Below, in pieces: positions 26,601 through 35,025 of a stretch of DNA of 64,000 nucleotides (positions are counted from its first letter, which is position 1; every line of letters starts with the position of its first letter). This DNA comes from CAVRQM01 sp963756975 (GTDB lineage: Bacteria > Pseudomonadota > Alphaproteobacteria > Acetobacterales > Acetobacteraceae), in the NCBI GenBank assembly GCA_963756975.1, contig CAVWPS010000002.1, positions 1,488,001-1,552,000 of the forward strand. The letters are read 5' to 3'. The notes beneath the pieces are model-generated. The model searched no databases and was not told the origin of the DNA. It saw nothing but the letters and a program-made list of their open reading frames with translations. The translations under genes were made by a program, and so were the position numbers.

Positions 26601-26844
26601 GTTCGTCTCCGTCGCGTGGACCGGCCTGTCCGTCGACGAGCAGGTGCGGGTCATGCGCACGGCGCGGCTGGTCGTGCTCGAGCCGGGTCACGCCGCGTGC
26701 CTCGTGCTGGCGCGCCCCGGCGCGCGCGTGCTCGAAGCCGGCCATCCGACGGCGCGCGGCCTCGCGGCGGTTTGCGGCCTCGACTACGGCTGCATCGGCG
26801 ACGCGGGCATGCTCGACGCCGCGGTCGAGGCTTTGGTCGGCTAA
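23635..26844 (+). CDS. Giant protein with three tandem GT61-like units
   Basis: A 1069-aa cytosolic protein. Unit 1 (about residues 130-380) is a recognisable GT61 domain, with NSIYGHALLEMLPKAWL, RRLVLSRGGLGELSML and VIVSEYGSATHNALFAPAG. Unit 2 (about 525-770) repeats the plan in weaker form: WLDDAAFLVECLPRLVAYTR, RRLYLRAPRDARPPLRG and IIVTEAAAGSAHVMFCRPG. A Pro/Ala linker (772-810) leads to unit 3 (about 860-1069), weaker still, with ILICAAQPDTMLENAL and LVVLEPGHAACLVLARPGA. Only unit 1 keeps the canonical E-x-GS-x-x-xN block, so units 2 and 3 may be non-catalytic or differently specific. No frameshift was seen. It is convergent with the PEBP gene (4-bp overlap). Confidence 0.75.
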   Translation: MPVHDLTFERLLDLSEFATGDTPRRFDLFAGGLSMPEAPVRLLGTDGVLREGEMQYRSALPPVSLYSLPGHVIGGGGAARGHGASRSVFWREDCIPNYFRDAFAQAQDAEAEPVDHPPHEWAGSLGDPSAEIVDYDHPIAIVAHRNSIYGHALLEMLPKAWLIGQLARMGRKLHVALDADAPAWLSGMIGVFVPPERIIRYDARRQVLRTPAVVVPSMMQLDYYLHPAFNLLVEDLLDRVLGLGKRPDPVRRLVLSRGGLGELSMLANADAFENRLAAAGFEILRPETMPFDEQLRAYAGARVIVSEYGSATHNALFAPAGSTHVVINRINGLQERIAALRGQPLSFVEPEGGWIKRVNGDRSTWRRAAIDPDAVLRLIDTMERPRTAAGQPAPIPVTRETMVIEGYVTGLDDGGEKPVLAPMAEVALPAFVVHEPVDPAVAPFARLFQPNAPRHYTAQPVLCARLGGASLLGDSGLVLWRGKIPSDTADRADWDRAAGIQLAAGPNGRPAPVAFDKRSHPGQALYQAFTGRWLDDAAFLVECLPRLVAYTRLTGPGTVAAAVLPASPPGSIQQRALDLLGVPGVETIGPDQVVTGGTVWLPSGIDPWQPTPFVIEAARALADRVPPAQVPTPRRLYLRAPRDARPPLRGFEALAPVLAKHGFEAVTLAEYDLDTRIRLMRGAEIIVTEAAAGSAHVMFCRPGAQVLELFNPVFVQPATYTLAALAGLGFGYLVGSHVPDPGFEQPGLASAYTISPERLDAAIGALPRTALAAPPQTQPAPRPAPPPIAPPVAAAPQNADPALPSAIPRPFFAAPALPEQERTAPTVAVVARTGVSLDGHGVVRPAAAGDTALPGDVIATLAPAGTDPLLGALPRLIAARLLREKNPDARIVLPLSGPVRRISELLGMIDGSVVLSPDAAVTADRLWVVGGLDLSPDTLPPELFRRAGAALRDAVPATDAEGMGLIPSRILICAAQPDTMLENALSAHGFVSVAWTGLSVDEQVRVMRTARLVVLEPGHAACLVLARPGARVLEAGHPTARGLAAVCGLDYGCIGDAGMLDAAVEALVG

Positions 26845-27425
26845 GCCCGCTCGTAGATGCCGAACAGGGTGCCGCGGCCGATCACATGGTCGCGGATGCG
26901 GCGCATGACGAAGCCGCGCGAGGGCGGCCACTGGAACACCGGCACGGTATCGAGCGCGAACACCTGGAACGCGTAATGGTGCGGACCGTGGCCGGGCGGC
27001 GGCGAGGGCGGGATCCAGCCGGTGCGGCCGTAGCCGTTGCGCCCGGCGTGGAAGCCGTCCGGGCTTTCACCACGCCCGAGCGATTGCGGCAGCGCGCCCT
27101 CGGCCAGCTCGGAGACGCCGATCGGGATGGCGTAGAACAGGCCGTGGACGAGTGGCACCGGCAGCGGGATGTCCGCGTCCTCGATCAGGACCACGACCGA
27201 GCGGGTGAGCGCCGGCAGCCCTTTCCACGATAGCGGCGGGGACACGCCCTCGCCGTCGGCGGTGAACCGGGCCGGGATGTCCTCGCCGTGCCCGAATACG
27301 GGGCTGCTTACCTCGATGCATTGCTGCACCGGACGCAGCCACGATGCCTCCGACGCAAGCTGCGCCGTGCCGGCCCGCAACCCGCTGATCGACCGGCCTA
27401 CCGGCCTGAACCAGTCCATGCCCAT
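26841..27425 (-). CDS. YbhB/YbcL-type PEBP-like protein
   Basis: A 194-aa phosphatidylethanolamine-binding-protein-fold protein. CIEVSSPVFGHGEDIPARFTADGEGVSPPLSW gives the family opening, followed by SVVVLIEDADIP, PLVHGLFYAIP, and the second signature block with GYGRTGWIPPSPPPGHGPHHYAFQVFALD. The bacterial family has no settled function; the fold binds anions or phospholipid headgroups. No signal peptide is evident. ATG 27425 was chosen because GGAG lies 6 nt upstream. It converges with the triple-GT61 gene and lies upstream of the exported protein's 3' end on the same strand. Confidence 0.85.
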   Translation of the reverse strand: MGMDWFRPVGRSISGLRAGTAQLASEASWLRPVQQCIEVSSPVFGHGEDIPARFTADGEGVSPPLSWKGLPALTRSVVVLIEDADIPLPVPLVHGLFYAIPIGVSELAEGALPQSLGRGESPDGFHAGRNGYGRTGWIPPSPPPGHGPHHYAFQVFALDTVPVFQWPPSRGFVMRRIRDHVIGRGTLFGIYERA

Positions 27426-27482
27426 GACGAACTCCACCCCTGCCGCCGATCTGACGTTTCGGGCGGCTCGCGGTTGCCTCGG

Positions 27483-29160
27483 CTAGAAATCCGCGAGGCG
27501 GGCGCGTCGCCAGGTGTTCTTCGCGACACAGACGTAGATGAACTCCTTGTCCGCCTCCCGGTCGCCGGCCTGACACGGCGCGTGCGACGACGCGGGGGTC
27601 GCGAGCGGGGCCGCCAGCACGGGGCCGCCCAGCGTGAGCCGCCCCGCCGCGATGGCCAGCGCCGGCGCCCCGACCGCGCCGTGGCCGTCGGTCGCGACGA
27701 TGTCGAGGCCGCCCGGCGGCACGACCAAGTCGGTCTCACCCTTGTGCGAAAGGTTCGCGCCGATGGTGATGCCGCTCTCGCCGTAGCCCGTCGTCCGCCC
27801 CGCAAGCGAGGCGCGCGACGGGTCGGACGCGAGCTGTGCGACGCCCTCCGCATGGAACGCGAAATCGTCGCCCACGATCACCGCCGGTGCCGTCCCGATC
27901 CGGTATGTGAGCCCGAGTGCCGAGGCGTATTCCAGCACGTGCCGGTTTCGCCCCGCCGCCGTGCCGTCGCCCGACAGATCGAGCGGCATGTCGTGACCGA
28001 GCCGGATGGCGGCCGACGCGGAATTGTCCATCCCGGCCAGCGACAGGTCGATCGCCGCGTTCTGAAACACGCCGTCGGTCGCGAACGCGCTGCCGTATTT
28101 GATGTCGGTCGGGCCGCCATGGACGGATGTGCGCCCGCCGTCGACCCAGATCACCCGCCCGTAGGCCGAGGCGAACGGCTCGCCGAAATCCCAGACAACG
28201 GTGCCGTCGGCAACCCGGCCGGCGGCGGGCCAGGCCGGCGCGCGGCCGCCCGTCTTGCCCGCGTTCGCCGCGACGTAGATCGCGCGGACACCCTTCGCGT
28301 CCGTAGCCTGAACGATGGCACCCGCATCGACCTGCCGGCCGGCGGACCAGGCCGGGGCGGGATACGTCTTGCCGGCGAGGAACATGAAGATGCGGTTGCC
28401 GTGGGCCGGATCGTAGGCCGCATTCGGGCTCGTCGGGCCCGTTCGCGCCGATGTCGATTTCGCTGCCGACGGTGGCGAACGCGTCCGGGGCGCGGCCGGT
28501 CGTGTCGATCGAGAACGAGTTGTAGGCCCAGGTGGAATTGCGCCCGCTCCGTGTCACGCCGACATTGATGCCCTGTTCCTCGCTCGACCACGGGTTGTTG
28601 CCGCCCGCGCGGAGGTTGACGAACAGGCCGTTCAGCTGCCCCGTGCTGCCCGGAAAGCTGGTCGCGTCGATCTGCAGCGCCGGCATGTCCGGCCCCGAGC
28701 CGTAGCCGAACGGCTTGTAGTCGTGGCTGTGGTTCTCGAGGTCGATGACGAGGTTGGGCGAGAACGGCGCGCCGTCCAGAATGCGCTTCGAGAGGTTCAG
28801 ATGGCCGTCGATGAACCGCTCGGTCAGGTCGCCGTCGCCGATCGCCGTCATGGGCGCGGCTCCGGGTTTCGAGTCCGCCCCCGCATCGACGTTGCCGAGC
28901 AGATCCCACAGCACATGCTTGCCCGGGGCAGGGGCCGGGTTCCACCCCCAGCCGAATGGCGGCGTCGTCGGCCAGCGTCCGGCCGGGACCGTCAGGATCG
29001 CGTTGTTCGGGGCCTTGTCGTAGATCGCCTGCAGCGCCGCACGGTCCGCGTCACGCCCGTCGAGTGCCGCACCTTCGGCCTTCACGCTGACCTGCGCCCA
29101 CGCCCCGGCCGGGACGACCGCCAGGATCGCGGCGGCGCATCGTAGCCGGATCCTAAACAC
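27483..29160 (-). CDS. Exported tailspike/pectin-lyase-like protein, split by one extra base
   Basis: About 558 aa after correction. GTG 29160 gives FRIRLRCAAAILAVVPAGAWAQ, a signal peptide. Then GAALDGRDADRAALQAIYDK and PNNAILTVPAGRWP follow, the entry pattern of right-handed beta-helix tailspike and pectate-lyase-like proteins. The middle is glycine-rich with repeated short beta-like motifs. The end, APCQAGDREADKEFIYVCVAKNTWRRARL, resembles the small C-terminal cap seen on phage tail and similar surface proteins, with two cysteines 13 apart. The N-terminal (to GANGPDEP) and C-terminal (NAAYDPAHGNRIFMF) halves are in different frames because of one extra base near 28425. Function is unrecognised. 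The start codon has poor ribosome-site spacing. Confidence 0.6.
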
Positions 29161-29706
29161 CCTCCAGCACCCAGGCCGTCTCGCCCGGCGGCGGCGGGTT
29201 GCACAGCGTCGGCACCGCGTTGGCCGGCCGCTCGTGGAACGGCAGGCCCATCTCGGCCCGCAACGCCCGGAACAGCGCGCCGTGGGCCACGACCAGCACC
29301 GGCCCCGCATACGCCAGCGCCCCGGTCACCGCGGCCGCCGCCCGCGTCCTCAGATCGGCGAACAACTCGCCACCCTCCGGCGTCATCTCGCCCGCGACCC
29401 AGCGCGGGAACCAGTCGCCCATCGGCTTGCCTTCCTGCACCCCGAACGAGGTTTCGAGCAGGTCCGGCAGGGTGTTCACCGGCAACCCGAGCGCACCGGC
29501 CACGATCTCGGCCGTGACCTGCGCGCGTCCGAGCGGTGACGCGACGATGCTGACGATCCCGCGCCCGACCAATTTGGCCGCCGCCGCCTTCGCCTGTAAA
29601 ATGCCGGTCTCGTTCAGCGGCACCTCGACCCGGCCCTGGCTGAGGTCCTGCGCGTTCCAGTCGGTCTGGCCGTGGCGCAAATACCAGAATGGGATGTGGG
29701 GCAACA

Positions 29707-29707
<1 letters not shown>
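29153..29707 (-). CDS. Histidine phosphatase (phosphoglycerate mutase-like) family protein
   Basis: A 184-aa enzyme with the RHG motif at the very start (WYLRHGQTDWNAQDLSQGR), so the phospho-accepting histidine is about residue 11. LVGRGIVSIVASPLGRAQVTAEI follows, with the second Arg, then LETSFGVQEGKPMGDW and the C-terminal catalytic VLVVAHGALFRALRAE. It is likely a broad-specificity phosphatase acting on sugar phosphates or small phosphorylated metabolites. The ATG shares one base with the prs stop (TGATG), so it is translationally coupled to PRPP synthesis. The substrate is unknown. Confidence 0.88.
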
Positions 29708-30639
<932 letters not shown>

Positions 30640-30675
30640 GCTGAGTTCGGTCCCGGGCGGTCGGGGGTGTCTAGC

Positions 30676-30688
30676 AACCGTGACGGTT
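30676..30688. promoter_or_regulatory. Palindrome between eutC and prs
   Basis: AACCGT-G-ACGGTT, 6-bp perfect arms around one base, in the 58-bp gap upstream of prs and 10 nt past the eutC stop. The one-base centre cannot form an RNA loop, so it looks more like an operator dyad than a terminator. The binding protein is unknown. Confidence 0.3.
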
Positions 30689-30697
30689 ATGCGAAAG

Positions 30698-31429
30698 TCA
30701 CGCGAGGCGTTTAGGGGCGCCGCTGTCGTCCTTGAGCGCCACGCCGGAGCCGCCCCGGTCCCGCGCCGCGATCAGCAGCCACGCGATCCGCGCCGCCGCG
30801 ATCTCCGCCGACAGCCCGTCCGGCTGGATGTTGGAGACGCAGTTGCGGTCCGCGTCGGTCGTCACGCCCGGCACCGGGGCCCAGGTGAGGTACGCGCCGA
30901 GGCTGGCCGGCACCGACAATCCGGGCCGCTCGCCGATCAGGACCAGCACGGCGCGCGCTCCGATGGCGGCGGCCACCGCGTCGCCGAGCGCCACCCGCGC
31001 CTGTGTCGCGATGACCGGGGGCGCGACGGTCAGTCCGGCCTTCTCGATGACCGGCAACAGGAACCGCAGCACCGCCGGGGCCTGTTGTTCGACGGCCGCC
31101 GGCGAAAGCCCGTCGGCGAGGACGATCGCGACATCGCCCTTTATGCCCGACAAGTCGAAAGCTCCGAGCCGCCGGCCCAGGTCGGGGCGGCGCAGGTAGG
31201 TGGCGCGGTCCGGTGCCTGGCTTGCGACCACGCGGGCGTCGGGCAGGGCGGTCTGCAAGGCAGCGACGTCGAGCGGCCGGTGCACCGCGTCCCTCGCCCG
31301 CGCGTGCGCCAGCCCGAACCGCAGCACTTCGTCGGTCGGCAGGCTGGTGCCGCTGCGGCCGAGCGCGATCCGCGCCGGGGTGAGGTGACGCAGACCGGCC
31401 CACGGATCGGGAAGAATGTCGCCCGTCAC
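30698..31429 (-). CDS. eutC: Ethanolamine ammonia-lyase small subunit
   Basis: A 243-aa subunit of the adenosylcobalamin-dependent enzyme that converts ethanolamine to acetaldehyde and ammonia. Landmarks are LTPARIALGRSGTSLPTDEVLRFGLAHARARDAV, YLRRPDLGRRLGAF, VAIVLADGLSPAAVEQQAP, VLVLIGERPGLSVPASLGAYLTW and DRNCVSNIQPDGLSAEIAAARI. The conserved SNIRP-like block appears as SNIQPDGL. GTG 31429 overlaps the eutB stop (GTGA). It is the last gene of permease-eutB-eutC. Confidence 0.93.
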   Translation of the reverse strand: MTGDILPDPWAGLRHLTPARIALGRSGTSLPTDEVLRFGLAHARARDAVHRPLDVAALQTALPDARVVASQAPDRATYLRRPDLGRRLGAFDLSGIKGDVAIVLADGLSPAAVEQQAPAVLRFLLPVIEKAGLTVAPPVIATQARVALGDAVAAAIGARAVLVLIGERPGLSVPASLGAYLTWAPVPGVTTDADRNCVSNIQPDGLSAEIAAARIAWLLIAARDRGGSGVALKDDSGAPKRLA

Positions 31430-32802
31430 GCGGCCAGATGTCGTTGCAGCGCATGCCCCGGATCGGGCGGCAGCAGCCGTTTGCCGCGCGAGATGTCCAT
31501 CCGCTCCAGCCAAGCCTGAAATTCCGGTGCGCGCCCGAGCGAGAACACCTCGCGGGCATACAGCGCGTCGTGGAACGAGGTGGACTGATAGCCGAGCATC
31601 ACGTCGTCGGCGCCGGGAATGCCCATGACGTAGGTCACACCGGCGGCCGCCAGCATGGTCAGGCAGACGTCCATGTCGTCCTGATCCGCCTCGGTATGGT
31701 TGGTGTGGCACACGTCGACCCCGAGCGGCAGGCCGAGCAGCTTGCCGCAGAAATGGTCTTCGAGCGCGGCCCGGATGATCTGCTTGCCGTCGGCCAGATA
31801 CTCGGGGCCGATGAACCCGACGACCGAGTTGACCAGCAGCGGCCTGAATTTTCGCGCAACACCGTACGCGCGGGCTTCGAGCGTCTGCTGATCGACGCCG
31901 TGATGCGCGCCGGCCGACAGCGACGATCCCTGCCCGGTTTCGAAATACATCACGTTGTCGCCGACCGTGCCGCGCCCGAGCGATCGCGCCGCATCGTCGG
32001 CTTCCCGCAGCATCGGCAGCGTCACGCCGAAACTCGCATTGGTGCCCTGCGTGCCGCCGATGGACTGGAACACGAGGTCGGTCGGAACGCCGGCACCGAT
32101 CAGGTCGAGTGCGGTCGTCACATGCGTCAGCACGCAGGATTGCGTCGGGATGTCGAACCGCGCGATCAGCTCCGCCAGCATGTGCAGCAGCCGCGCGATC
32201 GTGCCCGGCGAGTCGGACGCCGGATTGATGCCGATCACCGCGTCGCCCGCGCCGTACATCAGACCGTCCAAGATCGCCGCCGCGATCCCCGCCGCGTCGT
32301 CGGTCGGATGGTTCGGCTGCAACCGCACCGCCATCGTGCCCGGCAGCCCGATCGTGTCGCGGAACGCCGTCACGACCCGGCACTTTCGCGCCACCAGCAC
32401 GAGGTCCTGGTTGCGCATGATCTTGCTGACGGCGGCCGCGAGTTCCGGCAGCACACCCGGCGCGATCGCCGCCAGCGTCTCGGGCGTCGCCGCGTCCGAC
32501 AGCAACCAATCGCGAAACCCGCCCACCGTCAGATGCGACACCGGCGCGATCGCCGCCGCATCGTGGCCGTCGATCAGCAGGCGGGTCACGTCGTCGTCTT
32601 CGTACGGCACCAGCGCGTCGGTCGCGAACACCGTGACCGGCAGGTCGGCCAGCGCGTGCCGCGCCGCCGCGCGCTGCTCACCGGACTGCGCCGCGATCCC
32701 GGCCAGTTCGTCGCCCGAGCGCGCGGGGCTCGCGCACGCCATCAGCCGGCGCAGATCGGCGAACGCGTGCGTCGTACCGCCGATGCTGTGCCGGTATGCC
32801 AC
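31426..32802 (-). CDS. eutB: Ethanolamine ammonia-lyase large subunit
   Basis: A 458-aa catalytic TIM-barrel subunit. MAYRHSIGGTTHAFADLRRLMA opens as in EutB. Conserved blocks include SKIMRNQDLVLVARKCRVVTAFRDTIGLPG, LQPNHPTDDAAGIAAAILDGLMYGAGDAVIGINPA, FQSIGGTQGTNASFGV, MYFETGQGSSLSAGAHHGVDQQTLEARAYG, FIGPEYLADGKQIIRAALEDHFCGKLLGLPLGVDVCHTNH, and MGIPGADDVMLGYQSTSFHD. The length is normal. It sits 3 nt after the permease and overlaps eutC. No EutA reactivase or microcompartment genes are nearby, so this is a minimal cytosolic pathway. Confidence 0.95.
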   Translation of the reverse strand: MAYRHSIGGTTHAFADLRRLMACASPARSGDELAGIAAQSGEQRAAARHALADLPVTVFATDALVPYEDDDVTRLLIDGHDAAAIAPVSHLTVGGFRDWLLSDAATPETLAAIAPGVLPELAAAVSKIMRNQDLVLVARKCRVVTAFRDTIGLPGTMAVRLQPNHPTDDAAGIAAAILDGLMYGAGDAVIGINPASDSPGTIARLLHMLAELIARFDIPTQSCVLTHVTTALDLIGAGVPTDLVFQSIGGTQGTNASFGVTLPMLREADDAARSLGRGTVGDNVMYFETGQGSSLSAGAHHGVDQQTLEARAYGVARKFRPLLVNSVVGFIGPEYLADGKQIIRAALEDHFCGKLLGLPLGVDVCHTNHTEADQDDMDVCLTMLAAAGVTYVMGIPGADDVMLGYQSTSFHDALYAREVFSLGRAPEFQAWLERMDISRGKRLLPPDPGHALQRHLAA

Positions 32803-32805
32803 CGA

Positions 32806-34371
32806 TCAGTCGCCTGCTTGCACGGCCAGTTCCTCGGCCACGATCTCGGCCTGTCGCGCCTCGATCTCGCGGCCGACCGGCGGGCCCTTGAACTGCGTCC
32901 GCGCGATCGCGAACCAGCCGACGACCAGCAGCACGACGACGCCGATCGCATAGTTGTCCAAGATGTCGTTGGGCGGCCGCGTGCCGATCCACAACAGGAC
33001 GACCGTGCCGAGCGTGGTCAGAACCGCCAGGGGCTTCGACAACGCACCGAGGCGGAACGGGCCGAACTGCGTCCAGGTGCGGCCCTCTGCGAACAGGCCG
33101 GCCGCGACCGGCATCGCGTACGAGATGTACAGGAACACCGCCGATCCCGCCGCGAGTGCCAGGAACGCCGACGAGTAGAACGTGACGACGATGCTCAGGA
33201 ACGCGGTCAGCCAGATCGCATAGACCGGCGTGCGGAACGTCGGGCTGACATGGCGCAGCACGCGTGAGCCGGGCAGGCCGCCGTCGCGCGAGAACGCGAA
33301 GATCATGCGCGATGTCGAGGTGACGCAGGCGAGCGCGCAGAGATAGTTCGCGATCACGATGCCGATCGACAGCGCATCGCGCAGCCAAGCCGGGATCGGC
33401 AGCGCGCCGAGCAGGTTGTAGAACGCGTTGCCGCCGTCCTTCGCCGCCGCCGCCGGATCGTGGAACGCGAGCACGAACGAGCAGACCATGACGAAGCCGA
33501 ACACCGCCGAGGCGACGACGGCCATGATCATCCCGCGCGGCACGGCACGGCGCGCATCGACCGTCTCCTCGGCGGTGTGCGCCGACGCGTCGAACCCGGT
33601 GATCGTGTATAGCGGCAGGATCAGCGTCAGCATGAACGCGTAGATCAGGCTGTCCGTGTGCGGCACCGTGCCGCCGCCCGGATCGCCGGTGTAGTTCACG
33701 ATCGTGGTGAACCGGCTGAGATCGAAACTCGGCATCGCGTACAGCATCGCGAGCGTCAGCACGGCGGCGACGATGAGAATAAGCGTGCCCGACAGATCCG
33801 TCAGCCGCGACGTGAGCCGGATGCCGAGATGGTTGAGCGCCGCCTGCGTGATCGTGACGCCGACGACGGCGAGCGCCTGATGCCGCGGTCCCCACAGCGA
33901 CGTGTCGACGCCGAACATGTTCGTCAGGATCAGCTGGTTGAACAGCAGATACAGCCCGACATTGACCGACGCGGTGACGAAGACGAGGCCGAGCAAGTTC
34001 AGCCACGCCGTCGCCCAGCCCCAGCCACGTCCGCCGAGGATCGACGACCAGTGGTACAGGCCGCCAGCCGTCGGATACGCCGACGCGATCTGCGCCATCG
34101 AGCATGAGACGATCAGGGCGAAGATCGCGCCGACGATCCAGCCCGCCGCGACGCCGAAGCCGCCGAGCACGCTGTACCCCGATTGGAACGACGTGATCCC
34201 GCCGGCCAGGATGCAGATGATCGAGAACGAAATGGCGAAGTTGGAAAACCCGCGCATCGTTCGCGCCAGCTGCTGCGCGTAGCCCATCGAGTGCAGCACC
34301 CGCGTGTCGTCGTCGGTGACACCGGCCGGTGCGAGCGGGACGGCGGCGGGACGGTCGGACGTGACGCTCAT
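32806..34371 (-). CDS. APC-family permease, probably ethanolamine transporter
   Basis: A 521-aa inner-membrane permease with about 12 helices. The N-terminal APC blocks are FSNFAISFSIICILAGGITSF and AYPTAGGLYHWSSILGGRGWGW. GFDASAHTAEETVDARRAVPRG in the middle and TSRMIFAFSRDGGLPGS later are typical of the GABA-permease/amino-acid-choline subgroup. Position 3 nt upstream of eutB in the same transcription unit argues that it imports ethanolamine. Sequence alone would allow choline, GABA or amino acids. The gene begins 70 nt after soxG, with a GGGGAAA-type ribosome site. Confidence 0.88.
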   Translation of the reverse strand: MSVTSDRPAAVPLAPAGVTDDDTRVLHSMGYAQQLARTMRGFSNFAISFSIICILAGGITSFQSGYSVLGGFGVAAGWIVGAIFALIVSCSMAQIASAYPTAGGLYHWSSILGGRGWGWATAWLNLLGLVFVTASVNVGLYLLFNQLILTNMFGVDTSLWGPRHQALAVVGVTITQAALNHLGIRLTSRLTDLSGTLILIVAAVLTLAMLYAMPSFDLSRFTTIVNYTGDPGGGTVPHTDSLIYAFMLTLILPLYTITGFDASAHTAEETVDARRAVPRGMIMAVVASAVFGFVMVCSFVLAFHDPAAAAKDGGNAFYNLLGALPIPAWLRDALSIGIVIANYLCALACVTSTSRMIFAFSRDGGLPGSRVLRHVSPTFRTPVYAIWLTAFLSIVVTFYSSAFLALAAGSAVFLYISYAMPVAAGLFAEGRTWTQFGPFRLGALSKPLAVLTTLGTVVLLWIGTRPPNDILDNYAIGVVVLLVVGWFAIARTQFKGPPVGREIEARQAEIVAEELAVQAGD

Positions 34372-34389
34372 GCGATGATTTCCCCAGAT

Positions 34390-34409
34390 TCGGCCTGAGT
34401 GTCGGCCGA
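34390..34409. promoter_or_regulatory. Inverted repeat between soxG and the eut permease
   Basis: TCGGCC, an 8-nt spacer, then GGCCGA. It lies in the only substantial gap (69 bp) of the rocB-sox-eut strand, just upstream of the permease start. It could end the sox message or act as an operator for the eut genes. Confidence 0.3.
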
Positions 34410-34440
34410 TTTCAGACGGGAGCGCAACAAGTTTGCAATG

Positions 34441-35025
34441 TCAGGGTAGCAGGACTCCGGCCGGCTCGATCATGAGGCCGTATTCGAGCGACGATTCGAT
34501 CAGCCATCCGGCGATGCCGCCCGCCATGCTGCGCGGCACCGCGAGGCCGTAGGTCGGCGCGTCGTCCTCCCGCCACAGCAGCACCGCGACATGGGCCGCC
34601 ATCGTCAGCGCGACGCGGCCGGTCGGGAACGCGCGCGGATGCAGGTCGACCGCGATGCCCCGCGCCAGCGCGTCGGCCGCATGGACGCCGGAGATGTGCA
34701 TGATCGTGCGCGCGTCCGTCTGGTCGGTGACGCTCGCGTGGGCACCGAGCCGCTCGGTCAGCGCCGCCTCGACGTCGCCCTCCGCGACGATCAGCCATTT
34801 TCCGGGTCCGGCCCAGATCGCGCGCAGGCCGGGCGCGCGACCCCAGCTCGGGGTTGCGGGCAGATCGAGCCCGAATGCGGCTCGCGCGGCATCGGCCGCT
34901 GCAGCCTGCGCGTGCCTGTTGGCGACAAGACTCGCGACACCGAGCGGCTCCATGACCCGCGCGTATAGGCCGGGCGGTCCGTCGGCGCGGCCGTGGCGGC
35001 CGGGGAGCCAGTGGTGCTCAGCCAC
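34441..35025 (-). CDS. soxG: Sarcosine oxidase gamma subunit
   Basis: About 194 aa. It has the gamma-subunit pattern: LYARVMEPLGVASLVANRHA, RAIWAGPGKWLIVAEGDVEAALTERL, SVTDQTDARTIMHISGVHAADALARGIAVDLHPRAFPTGRVALTMAAHVAVLLWREDDAP, and a C-terminal ESSLEYGLM. This folate-binding-like subunit covers part of the alpha-beta interface in heterotetrameric sarcosine oxidase. I took GTG 35025, which overlaps the soxA stop by 8 bp. An ATG at 35046 is an alternative. It is the last gene of soxB-soxD-soxA-soxG. Confidence 0.88.
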   Translation of the reverse strand: MAEHHWLPGRHGRADGPPGLYARVMEPLGVASLVANRHAQAAAADAARAAFGLDLPATPSWGRAPGLRAIWAGPGKWLIVAEGDVEAALTERLGAHASVTDQTDARTIMHISGVHAADALARGIAVDLHPRAFPTGRVALTMAAHVAVLLWREDDAPTYGLAVPRSMAGGIAGWLIESSLEYGLMIEPAGVLLP

